A DNA stretch of 64,000 bases, from positions 1 through 64,000 of the forward strand of contig CAJULM010000003.1 of assembly GCA_910587285.1 (NCBI GenBank). The letters run 5' to 3'. The position numbers and the translations under genes are program-made. The stretch comes from an uncultured Oscillospiraceae bacterium (GTDB lineage Bacteria; Bacillota; Clostridia; Oscillospirales; Oscillospiraceae). This document shows positions 39,392 to 47,325 of this stretch, in pieces; the stretch's first letter is position 1; each line of letters opens with the position of its first letter. The notes under the pieces were generated by a model. It worked only from the letters and a program-made list of their open reading frames with translations. It was not told where the DNA came from and searched no databases.

Positions 39392-40888
39392 ATGACCATC
39401 AAGGAACTGGAAAATAAGACGGGAATGACCCGGGCCAACATCCGCTTTTACGAGAGCGAGGGGCTGCTGTCCCCCAGACGTCTGGACAACGGATACCGGG
39501 ACTACTCCGAGGAGGATGCCCGCACCCTGGAGAAAATACGCCTGCTGCGGCAGCTTCAGCTGGACCTGGACACCATCCGCAAGGTGCAGCAGGGGGCGCT
39601 CACGCTGGACCAGGCGCTGTTCACCCAGCTGACCCGGCTGGAGGGGGACAGGCTGGTCATCGAGCGGGCGGCGGCGGTGTGCCGGGAGCTGGAGCAAAGC
39701 GGGGTGGAGTACGCTGCCCTGGATCCCCAGCCCTGGCTGGCCCAGCTGGAAAGGCCCCCGGTGCGGCCTGTGCTGCCCAACCCGCCGCCCCCTGCGCCAA
39801 AGGAGGCGGCGGTCCGGGACGACACGCCCCGGGCCTGCTATCACCCCTGGCAGCGGTGGCTGGCGCGCCTGCTGGATATCACGCTGTACAGCACAGTATT
39901 CGGGGTGTTGTGGCTGGTGCTGCTGCGGGATCAAACCATCGTGACGGGGGGTGCCTTTGTGACCTGGATGCGGTCCCTGCTGGGGCTGGCCTTTGCTCTG
40001 GCGGTGGAGCCCCTGTGGCTCCACTTCTGGGGCTGGACGCCGGGAAAGTGGGTGTTCGGGCTGAAGCTGCGGGACCGGGACGGAGGCAAGCTTACGCTGG
40101 CCCAGGGCTGGCGGCGTAGCGGCGGCGTCATCCGGGAGGGCTATGGGCTGAATATCCCCGTCTACAATCTTTGGCGGGCCTGGAAGTGCCGGGAGATAGG
40201 GCTGGAGGGCCGGGACTGTCACTGGGACGGGGAGGAGGGCCACCGCTACACCAAGGAGGAGCGGCGGTTCAGCGGCTGGATTTTCGCTGGGGTGCAGGTG
40301 GTGGCCGTAATCCTGCTGGTGGTGGGGATGATTTACACCAACACGCCGCCCTGCCGGGGAGGCTTAACGGTGGAGCAGTTTGCCCGGAACTACAACTATT
40401 ATCACAAACAGCTGGGGGAAGGCTCCTCCGGCCTGCCCACCCTGAGCAATGACGGCCGCTGGGTGGAGGAGGAGCAGCCCAGCGGCACGGTGGTCATCCA
40501 TATGTTTGGCGACACCACCGTGTGGTCCGACCCTGTTTTTACCCTGGACGGGGACCGGGTGGTGAAGGTGGAGCTTCACATGGAGAGCAGGGACAAGGCG
40601 GTGGGCGGGGACACCCGGGAGCTGCTGACGCTGTTGGCCATGTCCGGCTCGCTGGACGGGCTGAACCTGTTCACCTACGACCTGCGGGGCTGGGTGAAGA
40701 CGTATCAGGAGCAGTTTTCCGAGTGGAAGAACGCCAAGCTCACCTACCGGGGGCTGCGCATCACCCAGGAGGCGGAGTACGAGGGGTACGAACCCACCAA
40801 TGCCTTTGGCGCTTGGCTGTGGTGCGAAGATGAGGACGTGCCCCACCACTGCGAAAAGACGGTGACCATCGCGCTGGTGGAGCCATAG
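39392..40888 (+). CDS. MerR regulator fused to an RDD membrane domain
   Basis: A 498-residue fusion. The N-terminus is a MerR winged helix (MTIKELENKTGMTRANIRFYESEGLLSPRRLDNGYRDYS, about 1-70) with a coiled helix to about 125. A linker leads to an RDD domain with three membrane segments (about 155-270: WQRWLARLLDITLYS, WTPGKWVFGLKLRDRDG). After another membrane segment (about 295-315) a C-terminal extracytoplasmic domain (about 320-498) follows. This would be a membrane-tethered MerR sensor-regulator. Its own promoter has MerR geometry, so autoregulation is likely. The signal and other targets are unknown. Confidence 0.8.
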   Translation: MTIKELENKTGMTRANIRFYESEGLLSPRRLDNGYRDYSEEDARTLEKIRLLRQLQLDLDTIRKVQQGALTLDQALFTQLTRLEGDRLVIERAAAVCRELEQSGVEYAALDPQPWLAQLERPPVRPVLPNPPPPAPKEAAVRDDTPRACYHPWQRWLARLLDITLYSTVFGVLWLVLLRDQTIVTGGAFVTWMRSLLGLAFALAVEPLWLHFWGWTPGKWVFGLKLRDRDGGKLTLAQGWRRSGGVIREGYGLNIPVYNLWRAWKCREIGLEGRDCHWDGEEGHRYTKEERRFSGWIFAGVQVVAVILLVVGMIYTNTPPCRGGLTVEQFARNYNYYHKQLGEGSSGLPTLSNDGRWVEEEQPSGTVVIHMFGDTTVWSDPVFTLDGDRVVKVELHMESRDKAVGGDTRELLTLLAMSGSLDGLNLFTYDLRGWVKTYQEQFSEWKNAKLTYRGLRITQEAEYEGYEPTNAFGAWLWCEDEDVPHHCEKTVTIALVEP

Positions 40889-40909
40889 GACGAAAAAGGA
40901 GGGCTTGAC

Positions 40910-41752
40910 ATGGCCGGGAAGCTGTATTTGGTGCCCACTCCCATCGGAAACCTGGGGGACATCAGCCGCCGGGCGGCGGAGACGCTGGCGTCGGTGGAAT
41001 TCATTGCCGCCGAGGACACCCGGGTGACGGTGAAGCTGCTGAATCATCTGGAGCTGCGCAAGCCCATGGTGACCTATCACCGGCACAACTGTGAGGCGGC
41101 CGGCCCCGCCATTGTCCGGCGGCTGGAGGCGGGGGAGAGCTGCGCTCTGGTCACAGATGCGGGTACCCCGGCCATCTCCGACCCCGGGGAGGATTTGGTG
41201 GCGCTGTGTGCTGCGGCAGGGGTGGAGGTGGAGGCCGTTCCCGGCCCGTGCGCTCTGACGGTGGCCCTGTCCGTGTCCGGCCTGCCAACGGGGCGGTTCA
41301 CCTTCGAGGGGTTTCTGCCCCTCAACAAGAAAAACCGCCGGGCCCAGCTGGACGGCCTGCGGCGGGAGGAGCGCACCATGATTTTTTATGAGGCGCCCCA
41401 CAAGCTGCGCGCTACCCTGGACGATTTGGCCCAGACCTTGGGGCCGGATCGGCCTATGGCAGTGTGCCGGGAGCTGACCAAGCTCCACGAGGAGGTGCTG
41501 CGCCTCACCGTGGGGGAGGCGGCGGAGCGTTACGCCGTCCAGGAGCCCCGTGGGGAATTTGTGCTGGTGGTGGCGGGCTGTCCCCCGCAGGAGGAGGCCG
41601 GCGACGAGGACGCGGCCCTACTCCGGGTGGAGCAGCTGCGCCGGGAGGGAATGCCTCTCAAAGCGGCGGCAGCCCAGGCGGCGGAGGAGTTCGGCGTGAA
41701 AAAGCGCACGCTGTATAACCGGGCGCTGGAGAGCGGGCGTCGGGACGGGTGA
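40910..41752 (+). CDS. rsmI: 16S rRNA (cytidine-1402-2'-O)-methyltransferase
   Basis: A 280-residue tetrapyrrole-methylase-fold enzyme that 2'-O-methylates C1402 of 16S rRNA using SAM. Motifs are LYLVPTPIGNLGDIS (about 4-18), EDTRVTVKLLNHL, LVTDAGTPAISDPG (about 82-95), VPGPCALTVALSVSGL and the RsmI C-terminal HTH-like segment. An AAAAGGAGGG ribosome site precedes the ATG. In Bacillus rsmI (yabC) neighbours abrB near the origin, and here an AbrB-like gene also lies directly downstream, convergent. Confidence 0.95.
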   Translation: MAGKLYLVPTPIGNLGDISRRAAETLASVEFIAAEDTRVTVKLLNHLELRKPMVTYHRHNCEAAGPAIVRRLEAGESCALVTDAGTPAISDPGEDLVALCAAAGVEVEAVPGPCALTVALSVSGLPTGRFTFEGFLPLNKKNRRAQLDGLRREERTMIFYEAPHKLRATLDDLAQTLGPDRPMAVCRELTKLHEEVLRLTVGEAAERYAVQEPRGEFVLVVAGCPPQEEAGDEDAALLRVEQLRREGMPLKAAAAQAAEEFGVKKRTLYNRALESGRRDG

Positions 41753-41944
41753 TAACAGATGGTATTTATAAACTGGGAAATTGTGGAGCACATTTTACCA
41801 GCAGAATTTGTCGAAAAAGTTAGAATTTGTAAAAATTTTCTGAACCTGGAAAATCGACTGGGAGAATGCTGAAAAAAGTTTTTAAATTGATAAAAGAATT
41901 GGCGGACAAGCCATAATGAATAGGATAAAATAGGAAAAATGGAA

Positions 41945-41980
41945 CAAAAAAGAGTCGCCCGGTTTCGGCGGCTCTTTTTG
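41945..41980. terminator. Bidirectional terminator, rsmI side / AbrB-like gene
   Basis: AAAAAGAGTCGCC pairs with GGCGGCTCTTTTT (one G-U pair) around GGTTTC. The preceding 41753-41944 is an AT-rich stretch of about 190 bases (unusual for this genome) in which I see no gene. Confidence 0.8.
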
Positions 41981-41997
41981 TCGTACCATACAGAGGG

Positions 41998-42240
41998 TTA
42001 TTTGCTATTTAGATCCTTCAAGCAGGTATTGCAGATGTTTTTGCCCTTGTAGGAGATGATGTCCCTGGAATCTCCACAAAAAATACAGGCGGGCTGGTAC
42101 TTGTTCAGGACAATGGACGAGCCGTCGACATAGATCTCAAGGGGGTCGCGCTCCGCGATATCCAGGGTGCGTCGGAGCTCGATGGGCAGAACAATACGTC
42201 CCAATTCATCGACCTTGCGAACTATTCCAGTTGCTTTCAT
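41998..42240 (-). CDS. AbrB/SpoVT-type transition-state regulator with Cys4 tail
   Basis: An 80-residue DNA-binding protein. The N-terminal swapped-hairpin AbrB domain (about 1-50: ATGIVRKVDELGRIVLPIELRRTL, then DPLEIYVDG) is complete. The C-terminus has two CxxC pairs (CIFC, CNTC) that could bind zinc, as in many clostridial AbrB proteins. The start is the ATG at 42240 with AAGGAGGAT upstream. It has a strong sigma-A promoter and is divergent from spmAB. A role as a transition-phase or sporulation regulator is inferred from the family. Confidence 0.88.
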   Translation of the reverse strand: MKATGIVRKVDELGRIVLPIELRRTLDIAERDPLEIYVDGSSIVLNKYQPACIFCGDSRDIISYKGKNICNTCLKDLNSK

Positions 42241-42290
42241 AGGTGAAATCCTCCTTGCATTTTGCGCAGACATAATATCACGGCACTTAC

Positions 42291-42318
42291 ATTATAACAT
42301 ATCGTATATAGTTGTCAA
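42291..42318 (-). promoter_or_regulatory. Consensus sigma-A promoter of the AbrB-like gene
   Basis: On the minus strand, TTGACA (42313-42318), a 16-base AT-rich spacer and TATAAT (42291-42296). The spacer's ATATCGTATATA-type sequence would suit AbrB autoregulation. Confidence 0.85.
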
Positions 42319-42387
42319 TCAAAATAATGGAGAATTGCAACAAATTTTGGGAATCACTGTCGGAATGCCGCGAAGGGAGAGGACAGG

Positions 42388-42416
42388 GCATACTTTTCTC
42401 CGCGGAGCCGTATAGT
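42388..42416 (+). promoter_or_regulatory. Sigma-E-like promoter of spmAB
   Basis: GCATACT (42388-42394), a 14-base spacer and CGTATAGT (42409-42416). It has the same spacing as the yabP and ylbJ sites; the -10 deviates at two positions from the consensus. Confidence 0.5.
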
Positions 42417-42450
42417 GAGAGGAGGACAGGAGGAAAAAGGAGGGGCTTGT

Positions 42451-43026
42451 ATGGCGATGTCGTTGATTTGGACAGTGATGGTGGGGGCGGCCATCCTGTG
42501 CGGGCTGGCCACGGGGAACGGCCCGGCGGTGGCCAAGGGCGCTCTGGACGGCGCAGCGGCCGGGGTGGAGCTGTGCCTATCCATGATGGGGGTGCTGTGC
42601 TTGTGGATGGGGGTGATGGAGGTGATGGAGCGCTCGGGTCTGGCGCAGGGGCTGTCCAACCTGCTTCGGCCCGCCATCAAGCGCCTGTACCCGGATTTCG
42701 CCGGGAACAAAAAGGTGATGGACGCGGTGAGCGCCAACCTGTCCGCGAATCTGCTGGGGCTGGGCAACGCGGCTACTCCTCTGGGGCTGGAGGCCGCCCG
42801 GCTCATGGCGGAGCGCACCCCCGGCGTGGCGTCGGACGCCCTATGTATGTTGGTGGTCACCAACACCGCCTCCCTCCAGCTCATCCCCACCACGGTAGCC
42901 AGTCTGCGCGCCGCGGCGGGCAGCGCCAACCCTTTTGACATCCTGCCTGCGGTGTGGCTGGCGTCGGTGATTTCCGTGATGGTGGGCATCACGGCGGCCA
43001 AGCTGTTCTCCCGCACCTGGAGGTAG
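42451..43026 (+). CDS. spmA: Spore maturation protein A
   Basis: A 191-residue membrane protein with a nucleoside-recognition (Gate) domain: about four to five membrane segments, with NLSANLLGLGNAATPLGLEA (about 95) and ERTPGVASDALCMLVVTNTASLQLIPTT. SpmA and SpmB are needed for core dehydration and heat resistance of spores. I start it at 42451, with AAAAGGAGGGG upstream. spmB follows three bases after its stop. Confidence 0.93.
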   Translation: MAMSLIWTVMVGAAILCGLATGNGPAVAKGALDGAAAGVELCLSMMGVLCLWMGVMEVMERSGLAQGLSNLLRPAIKRLYPDFAGNKKVMDAVSANLSANLLGLGNAATPLGLEAARLMAERTPGVASDALCMLVVTNTASLQLIPTTVASLRAAAGSANPFDILPAVWLASVISVMVGITAAKLFSRTWR

Positions 43027-43029
43027 GCG

Positions 43030-43548
43030 ATGGACCTGATATTCACGATGCTGGTGCCCTTTCTCATGCTGGCGGTGGCCCTGTGGGGCATTTACAAACG
43101 GGTGGATTTGTGGGGAGCGCTCACCGATGGGGCGGAAAAGGGGTTAAAGGTGTCGCTGCGCATCATGCCTCCCCTTATCGGGCTGCTGACGGCAGTGTAT
43201 ATGCTGCGGGCCTCCGGGGCGCTGGAGCTCTTGGGCGAGGCGGTGGGCCCCCTGCTGACGGTGGTGGGCATCCCGGCAGAGACCATCGGGCTGCTGCTGG
43301 TCCGCCCGGTGAGCGGCTCCGCCGCCCTGGGGGTGGGGGCGGAGCTCATCGAGACCTATGGCCCCGATTCCCCGGTGGGCCGGACGGCGGCGGTGATGCT
43401 GGGCTCCACCGAGACCACGTTCTACACCATCGCGGTGTACTTCGGCGCGGCAAAAATCGGCAAGACCCGGTACGCCGTCCCGGCGGCGCTGTGCGCGGAC
43501 ATCGCCGGGTTTCTGGCGGCGTCCTGGGCGGTGCGGCTGTTGTTTTGA
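43030..43548 (+). CDS. spmB: Spore maturation protein B
   Basis: A 172-residue partner of SpmA with the second Gate domain half (KVSLRIMPPLIGLLTAVYMLRASG, RPVSGSAALGVG, LGSTETTFYTIAVYFGAA). About five membrane segments are predicted. Spacing to spmA shows co-translation; the ribosome site is the CTGGAGG at the spmA 3' end. The pair may form a transporter affecting spore core water. Confidence 0.93.
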   Translation: MDLIFTMLVPFLMLAVALWGIYKRVDLWGALTDGAEKGLKVSLRIMPPLIGLLTAVYMLRASGALELLGEAVGPLLTVVGIPAETIGLLLVRPVSGSAALGVGAELIETYGPDSPVGRTAAVMLGSTETTFYTIAVYFGAAKIGKTRYAVPAALCADIAGFLAASWAVRLLF

Positions 43549-43556
43549 GGTTTTTA

Positions 43557-43582
43557 TTCCTTTTTCTCGAGAGAAAAAGGAA
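43557..43582. repeat. 26-bp perfect palindrome after spmB
   Basis: The arms TTCCTTTTTCTC and GAGAAAAAGGAA meet at a central GA, followed by CCGAAAAAGAGC. It may be the spmAB terminator, although the T-run is in the left arm. It resembles the AGAAAGTAGG-type hairpin at 23376-23403. Confidence 0.6.
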
Positions 43583-43658
43583 CCGAAAAAGAGCTTTAAT
43601 CTGTTGGTTATTAGAATCCATTTCCGCGCAATGACACGATGACAGTTAAAACACATTC

Positions 43659-43697
43659 AAACAGGCCCGCTCCCTGTATTGAGGGATGGGCCTGTTT
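43659..43697 (-). terminator. Terminator of the 48-residue protein gene
   Basis: AAACAGGCCC (43659-43668) / GGGCCTGTTT (43688-43697) with an inner TCCCT/AGGGA stem. It lies 20 bases after the gene's stop on the minus strand. Confidence 0.75.
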
Positions 43698-43718
43698 GGG
43701 GAAAACTTTTCCGAAATA

Positions 43719-43865
43719 TTAGGTGTGGAATTCCTCGAGCAGTTTGACGTCATCGCTCATGCCTTCCTCGGCGATAGCTTGGGCGAGAATTTTCTTTTGC
43801 AAGTCTCTGTCACCGGAAGCGGCATCCAAAGCATCCCTGTAAGTATCGTAGGTTTTGTTGTCCAT
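43719..43865 (-). CDS. Small acidic protein of unknown function
   Basis: A 48-residue protein, MDNKTYDTYRDALDAASGD followed by a helical QKKILAQAIAEEGMSDDVKLLEEF tail. It is acidic, highly helical, and has no signal peptide. I do not recognise the family. The start at 43865 has AAGGTGG upstream; an in-frame longer form from 43913 is less likely. Its own terminator, its AT-richer upstream region and good codon usage support a real short gene. Its size and acidity suggest a small regulatory or partner protein. Confidence 0.6.
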   Translation of the reverse strand: MDNKTYDTYRDALDAASGDRDLQKKILAQAIAEEGMSDDVKLLEEFHT

Positions 43866-43915
43866 GTCATATCCACCTTTCATAATAGTATAGTTTCTTG
43901 TAATAAATGACATAA

Positions 43916-43953
43916 CAAAACGGGGACGCTTCCCAGGAAGCGTCCCCGTTTTG
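43916..43953. terminator. Terminator of the EF-G-like gene
   Basis: An 18-bp palindrome (CAAAACGGGGACGCTTCC / GGAAGCGTCCCCGTTTTG), immediately after the EF-G-like stop on the minus strand, with an A/T tract on both sides. Confidence 0.88.
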
Positions 43954-43958
43954 ATCCA

Positions 43959-46028
43959 TTATTCCTCCGCCATGGCCTTCGCCGCGGCGATGGCCTTCTC
44001 CTGGGCGGGGCCGGGGCACTCCTCGTAGCGCACGAAGTGCTGCACGAAGGAACCTCTGGACTGGGTCATGGCCCGCAGGTCGATGGCGTAGGTCATCATC
44101 TCGGCCATGGGAGCCTCGGCGGTGATGACCTGGAGGCCGCCGCCAATGGGCTGCATATCCATGACGCGGCCGCGGCGCTTGTTCAGGTCGCCCAGCACGT
44201 CGCCCATGTAGTTGTCGGGCACAGTGACCTTGAGCTCCACCACCGGCTCCAGGAGCACGGGGGACGCCTCGGGCAGAGCGGCCTTGTAGGACAGCTGAGC
44301 GGCGGTCTTGAAGGCGATTTCGGAGGAGTCCACCGGGTGATAGGACCCATCGTACAGGGTGGCCTTCAGGTTGACCATGGGATAGCCCGCCAGCACGCCG
44401 TGGACGCAGGCCTCTCGCAGACCCTTTTCCACCGCAGGGAAGAAGTTCTTGGGCACCGCGCCGCCCACGACCTCCTCGCAGAACTCCAGGGATTCGCTGT
44501 CACAGGGCTCGAAGCGAATCCACACGTCGCCGAACTGGCCGGAGCCGCCGGTCTGCTTCTTGTGGCGGCCCTGCTTGGAAACCGGCTTGCGGATTTTCTC
44601 GCGGTAGGCCACCCGGGGCTCGGACAGCTCCACCTCCACGTTGAAGCGGCTCTTGAGCTTGCTCACCAGCACGTCCATCTGGATGTCGCCGGCGGCGGTG
44701 ACCACCATCTGATGGGTTTCGGCGTTGTTCACCACGGTGAAGGTGGGGTCTTCTTCGTTGAGGCGGCCCAGGCCGGCGGCGATCTTGTCCTCCTGGCCCC
44801 GGGTCTTGGGAGCGATGGCCTTGGAGAAGTTGGGCTCAGCGAAGGGGATGGGGTCCAGCTTGACGAACTTCCGGGCGTCGCACAGGGTGTCGCCGGTCTT
44901 GATGCGGTCCATCTTGCCGATGGCGCCGATGTCGCCGCAGCCCAGCTCCTTCACTTCCTCGCTCTTTTTGCCCTTCATGATATACAGGCGGCCCAGCTTC
45001 TCGTTCTGGCCGGAGGCGGCGTTCACCAGCGTCATGTCGGAGGTGAGGCTGCCGGACACCACCTTGACAAAGGAGAATTTGCCGTACTGGTCGGCCACGG
45101 TCTTGAACACGAAGGCGGCGGGCACCGCGCCCTGGGAGACGATGAAGTCCTCGCGCTCGCCGTCCTTGTTGGTGGCGGAGGCGGGAACGCCCTCCAAGGG
45201 GTTGGGCAGCAGGTCCACAATGAAGTCCAGCAGCATCAGGGTGCCCAGGCCGGTGAAGGAGGAGCCGCACACCACGGGCACCAGGGAGCAGTCCCGCACG
45301 CCGGAGCGCAGGCCCTGCATGATCTCGGCGTAGGTGAAGGACTCGCCGGAGAAGAACTTCTCCATAAACTCCTCGCTGGTCTCGGCCACGGATTCCATGA
45401 GCTGGTCGTACAGCTCATCCACCACGCTCACCTTGTCCTCGGGGATGGGGACCTCCTTGCGCTTGTTGCCGGCGGGCTCAAAGGCGCGCTTGTGGATCAC
45501 GTCCACCACGCCGGTGACCTTTTTATTCTCGTCCCAGATGGGCACCACCACGGGGGCCACGCTCTTGCCGAAGTTCTCGCGCAGGGTGTCGAAGGCGGAG
45601 TTGAAGTCGATGTTGTCCTCGTCCATCTTGGAGATGTAGACGATGCGGGGCAGCTTGCGCTCGTCCAGCAGCCGCCAGGCCCGCTCCGTGCCCACGGACA
45701 GCCCGCCCTTGGCGGCGCACACCAGCACCCCGGCGTCGGCCACGGACAGGCACTCGGCCACCTCGCCGGCGAAGTCGAAGTTGCCGGGGGCGTCCAGCAC
45801 GTTGATCTTGCAGCCATTGTACTCCACCGGCGCCACGGCGGCGGAGATGGAGATCTGGCGCTTGATTTCCTCGGGATCGTAATCGCAGACGGTGTTGCCG
45901 TCGGTGGTCTTGCCCAGACGGTCGATGACGCCGGTCATACGCAGAAAGCTTTCAACGAGGGTGGTCTTGCCGTTGCCGCCATGGCCCAGCAGACAAATAT
46001 TGCGGATATTGTGGGGAGAATAGCTCAT
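43959..46028 (-). CDS. EF-G paralogue (elongation factor G-like GTPase)
   Basis: A 689-residue translational GTPase with the five EF-G domains. It differs from canonical EF-G in the nucleotide motifs: G1 is GHGGNGKTTL instead of AHxDAGKTT, G3 is DAPGNFDF instead of DTPGHVDF, and G4 is SKMDED instead of NKMD. Domain IV (KKQTGGSGQFGDVWIRFEP) and domain V (GDVLGDLNKRRGRVMDMQP) are conserved. These features match the EF-G-like (EF-G2) subfamily, present beside a canonical fusA in many Clostridia. A role in translocation under stress or in ribosome recycling is not established. It stands alone. Confidence 0.88.
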   Translation of the reverse strand: MSYSPHNIRNICLLGHGGNGKTTLVESFLRMTGVIDRLGKTTDGNTVCDYDPEEIKRQISISAAVAPVEYNGCKINVLDAPGNFDFAGEVAECLSVADAGVLVCAAKGGLSVGTERAWRLLDERKLPRIVYISKMDEDNIDFNSAFDTLRENFGKSVAPVVVPIWDENKKVTGVVDVIHKRAFEPAGNKRKEVPIPEDKVSVVDELYDQLMESVAETSEEFMEKFFSGESFTYAEIMQGLRSGVRDCSLVPVVCGSSFTGLGTLMLLDFIVDLLPNPLEGVPASATNKDGEREDFIVSQGAVPAAFVFKTVADQYGKFSFVKVVSGSLTSDMTLVNAASGQNEKLGRLYIMKGKKSEEVKELGCGDIGAIGKMDRIKTGDTLCDARKFVKLDPIPFAEPNFSKAIAPKTRGQEDKIAAGLGRLNEEDPTFTVVNNAETHQMVVTAAGDIQMDVLVSKLKSRFNVEVELSEPRVAYREKIRKPVSKQGRHKKQTGGSGQFGDVWIRFEPCDSESLEFCEEVVGGAVPKNFFPAVEKGLREACVHGVLAGYPMVNLKATLYDGSYHPVDSSEIAFKTAAQLSYKAALPEASPVLLEPVVELKVTVPDNYMGDVLGDLNKRRGRVMDMQPIGGGLQVITAEAPMAEMMTYAIDLRAMTQSRGSFVQHFVRYEECPGPAQEKAIAAAKAMAEE

Positions 46029-46094
46029 AATTGTTCCACTCCTTAACGAATTACGGTCAGGCTCCCAGCCGCAGCCGAGATGCCGCTAAAAATT

Positions 46095-46123
46095 ATTATA
46101 CAATAAGCGCGGCGGTTTGGCAA
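46095..46123 (-). promoter_or_regulatory. Sigma-A promoter of the EF-G-like gene
   Basis: On the minus strand, TTGCCA (46118-46123), a 17-base spacer and TATAAT (46095-46100). Confidence 0.82.
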
Positions 46124-46184
46124 CGGCTATTTGAGGATTTTGACGAATTTTTTTCCGAAGTCCGCAGGTTCTTGGGTGGCAGGC

Positions 46185-47156
46185 TCAAACCAGGTCCCGG
46201 CGTATGCCGGCGGCAACCCGGTCAAAGTCCCCGGCAGTCTGGATTTTGCAGGCCTGCTCCTTCCAGTAGGAGGCGTAAGCCACCCCCTTGAGATACCAGG
46301 TGAGGTGCTTTCGCATCTCCAGGCAGGCGATTTTCTCCCCCTTGTGGGCCAGGGCCAGCTGAAACTGCCGCTCGGCGGTGTCCATCCGTGCGGACAGGGG
46401 GGGCAGGGGCGGGATCTCCCGCCCCTCCAGGGCGGCGGCACACTGCTCCAGCAGCCAGGGGTTGCCAAAGGCCCCCCGGCCCACCATGGCCATGTCTGCG
46501 CCGGTGTACTTCAAAATCCGCACCGCGTCCTTTGCCTCAAAAACGTCTCCGTTGGCGATGACGGGGATGGACACCGCCTGTTTTACCTGCCCGATATAGT
46601 CCCAGTTGGCGCTGCCGGAGTACATCTGGGTTTTGGTGCGGCCATGGACAGCCACGGCGGACACCCCCGCGTCCTCCATGCGCTTTGCAAACTCCACGCA
46701 GTTGATGGAGCCCTTGTCCCAGCCCAGCCGGAACTTCACGGTGACGGGCCTGCCCTGCGCCCCCCGGACCACGGCGGCTGCCACGCGCTGGGCCTTTTCC
46801 GGGCTGCGCATGAGGGCGGAGCCGTCCCCGGAGTTGGCCACCTTGGGCACGGGGCAGCCCATATTGATATCGATGATATCCGCCCCCGACCGCTCCAGAG
46901 CCAGGGCGGCGCCCTTTTCCATAAAGGGCTCGTCGCAGCCGAAAATCTGTACGGCGGCAGGGTGCTCCTCCTCCCCCAGCTTCAGCAGGGTAGGGGTCTT
47001 TTTATCGCCGTAGCACAGGGCCTTGGCGCTCACCATTTCGGTGACGGTGTAGCAGCCAGACTTTTCCCGGCACACCTGCCGGAAGGCCAGGTCGGTCACT
47101 CCAGCCATGGGGCCAAGGGCGAGATGGGTATTGACTTCCACGTTGCCAATTTTCAT
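46185..47156 (-). CDS. dusB: tRNA-dihydrouridine synthase
   Basis: A 323-residue FMN enzyme reducing uridines in the tRNA D-loop. The TIM-barrel motifs APMAGVTD-like (LGPMAGVTDLAFRQ, about 14), DINMGCPVPKV with the catalytic Cys (about 100), SGDGSALMRSPEKA, VTVKFRLGWD and VMVGRGAFGNPWLL-like (AMVGRGAFGNPWLL) are present, and the C-terminal helical domain follows. The gene is divergent from spoIIE and has its own promoter. Confidence 0.94.
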   Translation of the reverse strand: MKIGNVEVNTHLALGPMAGVTDLAFRQVCREKSGCYTVTEMVSAKALCYGDKKTPTLLKLGEEEHPAAVQIFGCDEPFMEKGAALALERSGADIIDINMGCPVPKVANSGDGSALMRSPEKAQRVAAAVVRGAQGRPVTVKFRLGWDKGSINCVEFAKRMEDAGVSAVAVHGRTKTQMYSGSANWDYIGQVKQAVSIPVIANGDVFEAKDAVRILKYTGADMAMVGRGAFGNPWLLEQCAAALEGREIPPLPPLSARMDTAERQFQLALAHKGEKIACLEMRKHLTWYLKGVAYASYWKEQACKIQTAGDFDRVAAGIRRDLV

Positions 47157-47199
47157 GGGTTATTCTCCTGATTCGCTTTCGATAATCAAATTTGGCTAT

Positions 47200-47228
47200 A
47201 TCATACCAAATTACACCCAAAAAGGCAA
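47200..47228 (-). promoter_or_regulatory. Sigma-A promoter of dusB
   Basis: On the minus strand, TTGCCT (47223-47228), a 17-base spacer and TATGAT (47200-47205). Confidence 0.78.
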
Positions 47229-47246
47229 GACAGCTTCCGACTGCGT

Positions 47247-47269
47247 TTTTGTGAAGCCTGTCCTATAAT
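47247..47269 (+). promoter_or_regulatory. spoIIE promoter region with possible Spo0A box
   Basis: TATAAT at 47264-47269 lacks a good -35 at 17 bases. TTTGTGAAG (47247-47255) resembles the Spo0A box TTTGTCRAA at 7 of 9 positions. In Bacillus spoIIE is transcribed by sigma-A with Spo0A-P, so this layout is plausible but not proven. Confidence 0.45.
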
Positions 47270-47325
47270 GATGGAGTTACCATAATATGGTTTTTACTTG
47301 GGATATTACCACGGAGGGATGCGCG

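Noticed and set aside
44037..46046. A 669-codon plus-strand frame opposite the EF-G-like gene
   Set aside because: Low-complexity Gly/His/Leu-rich translation without motifs; the minus strand encodes a complete GTPase.
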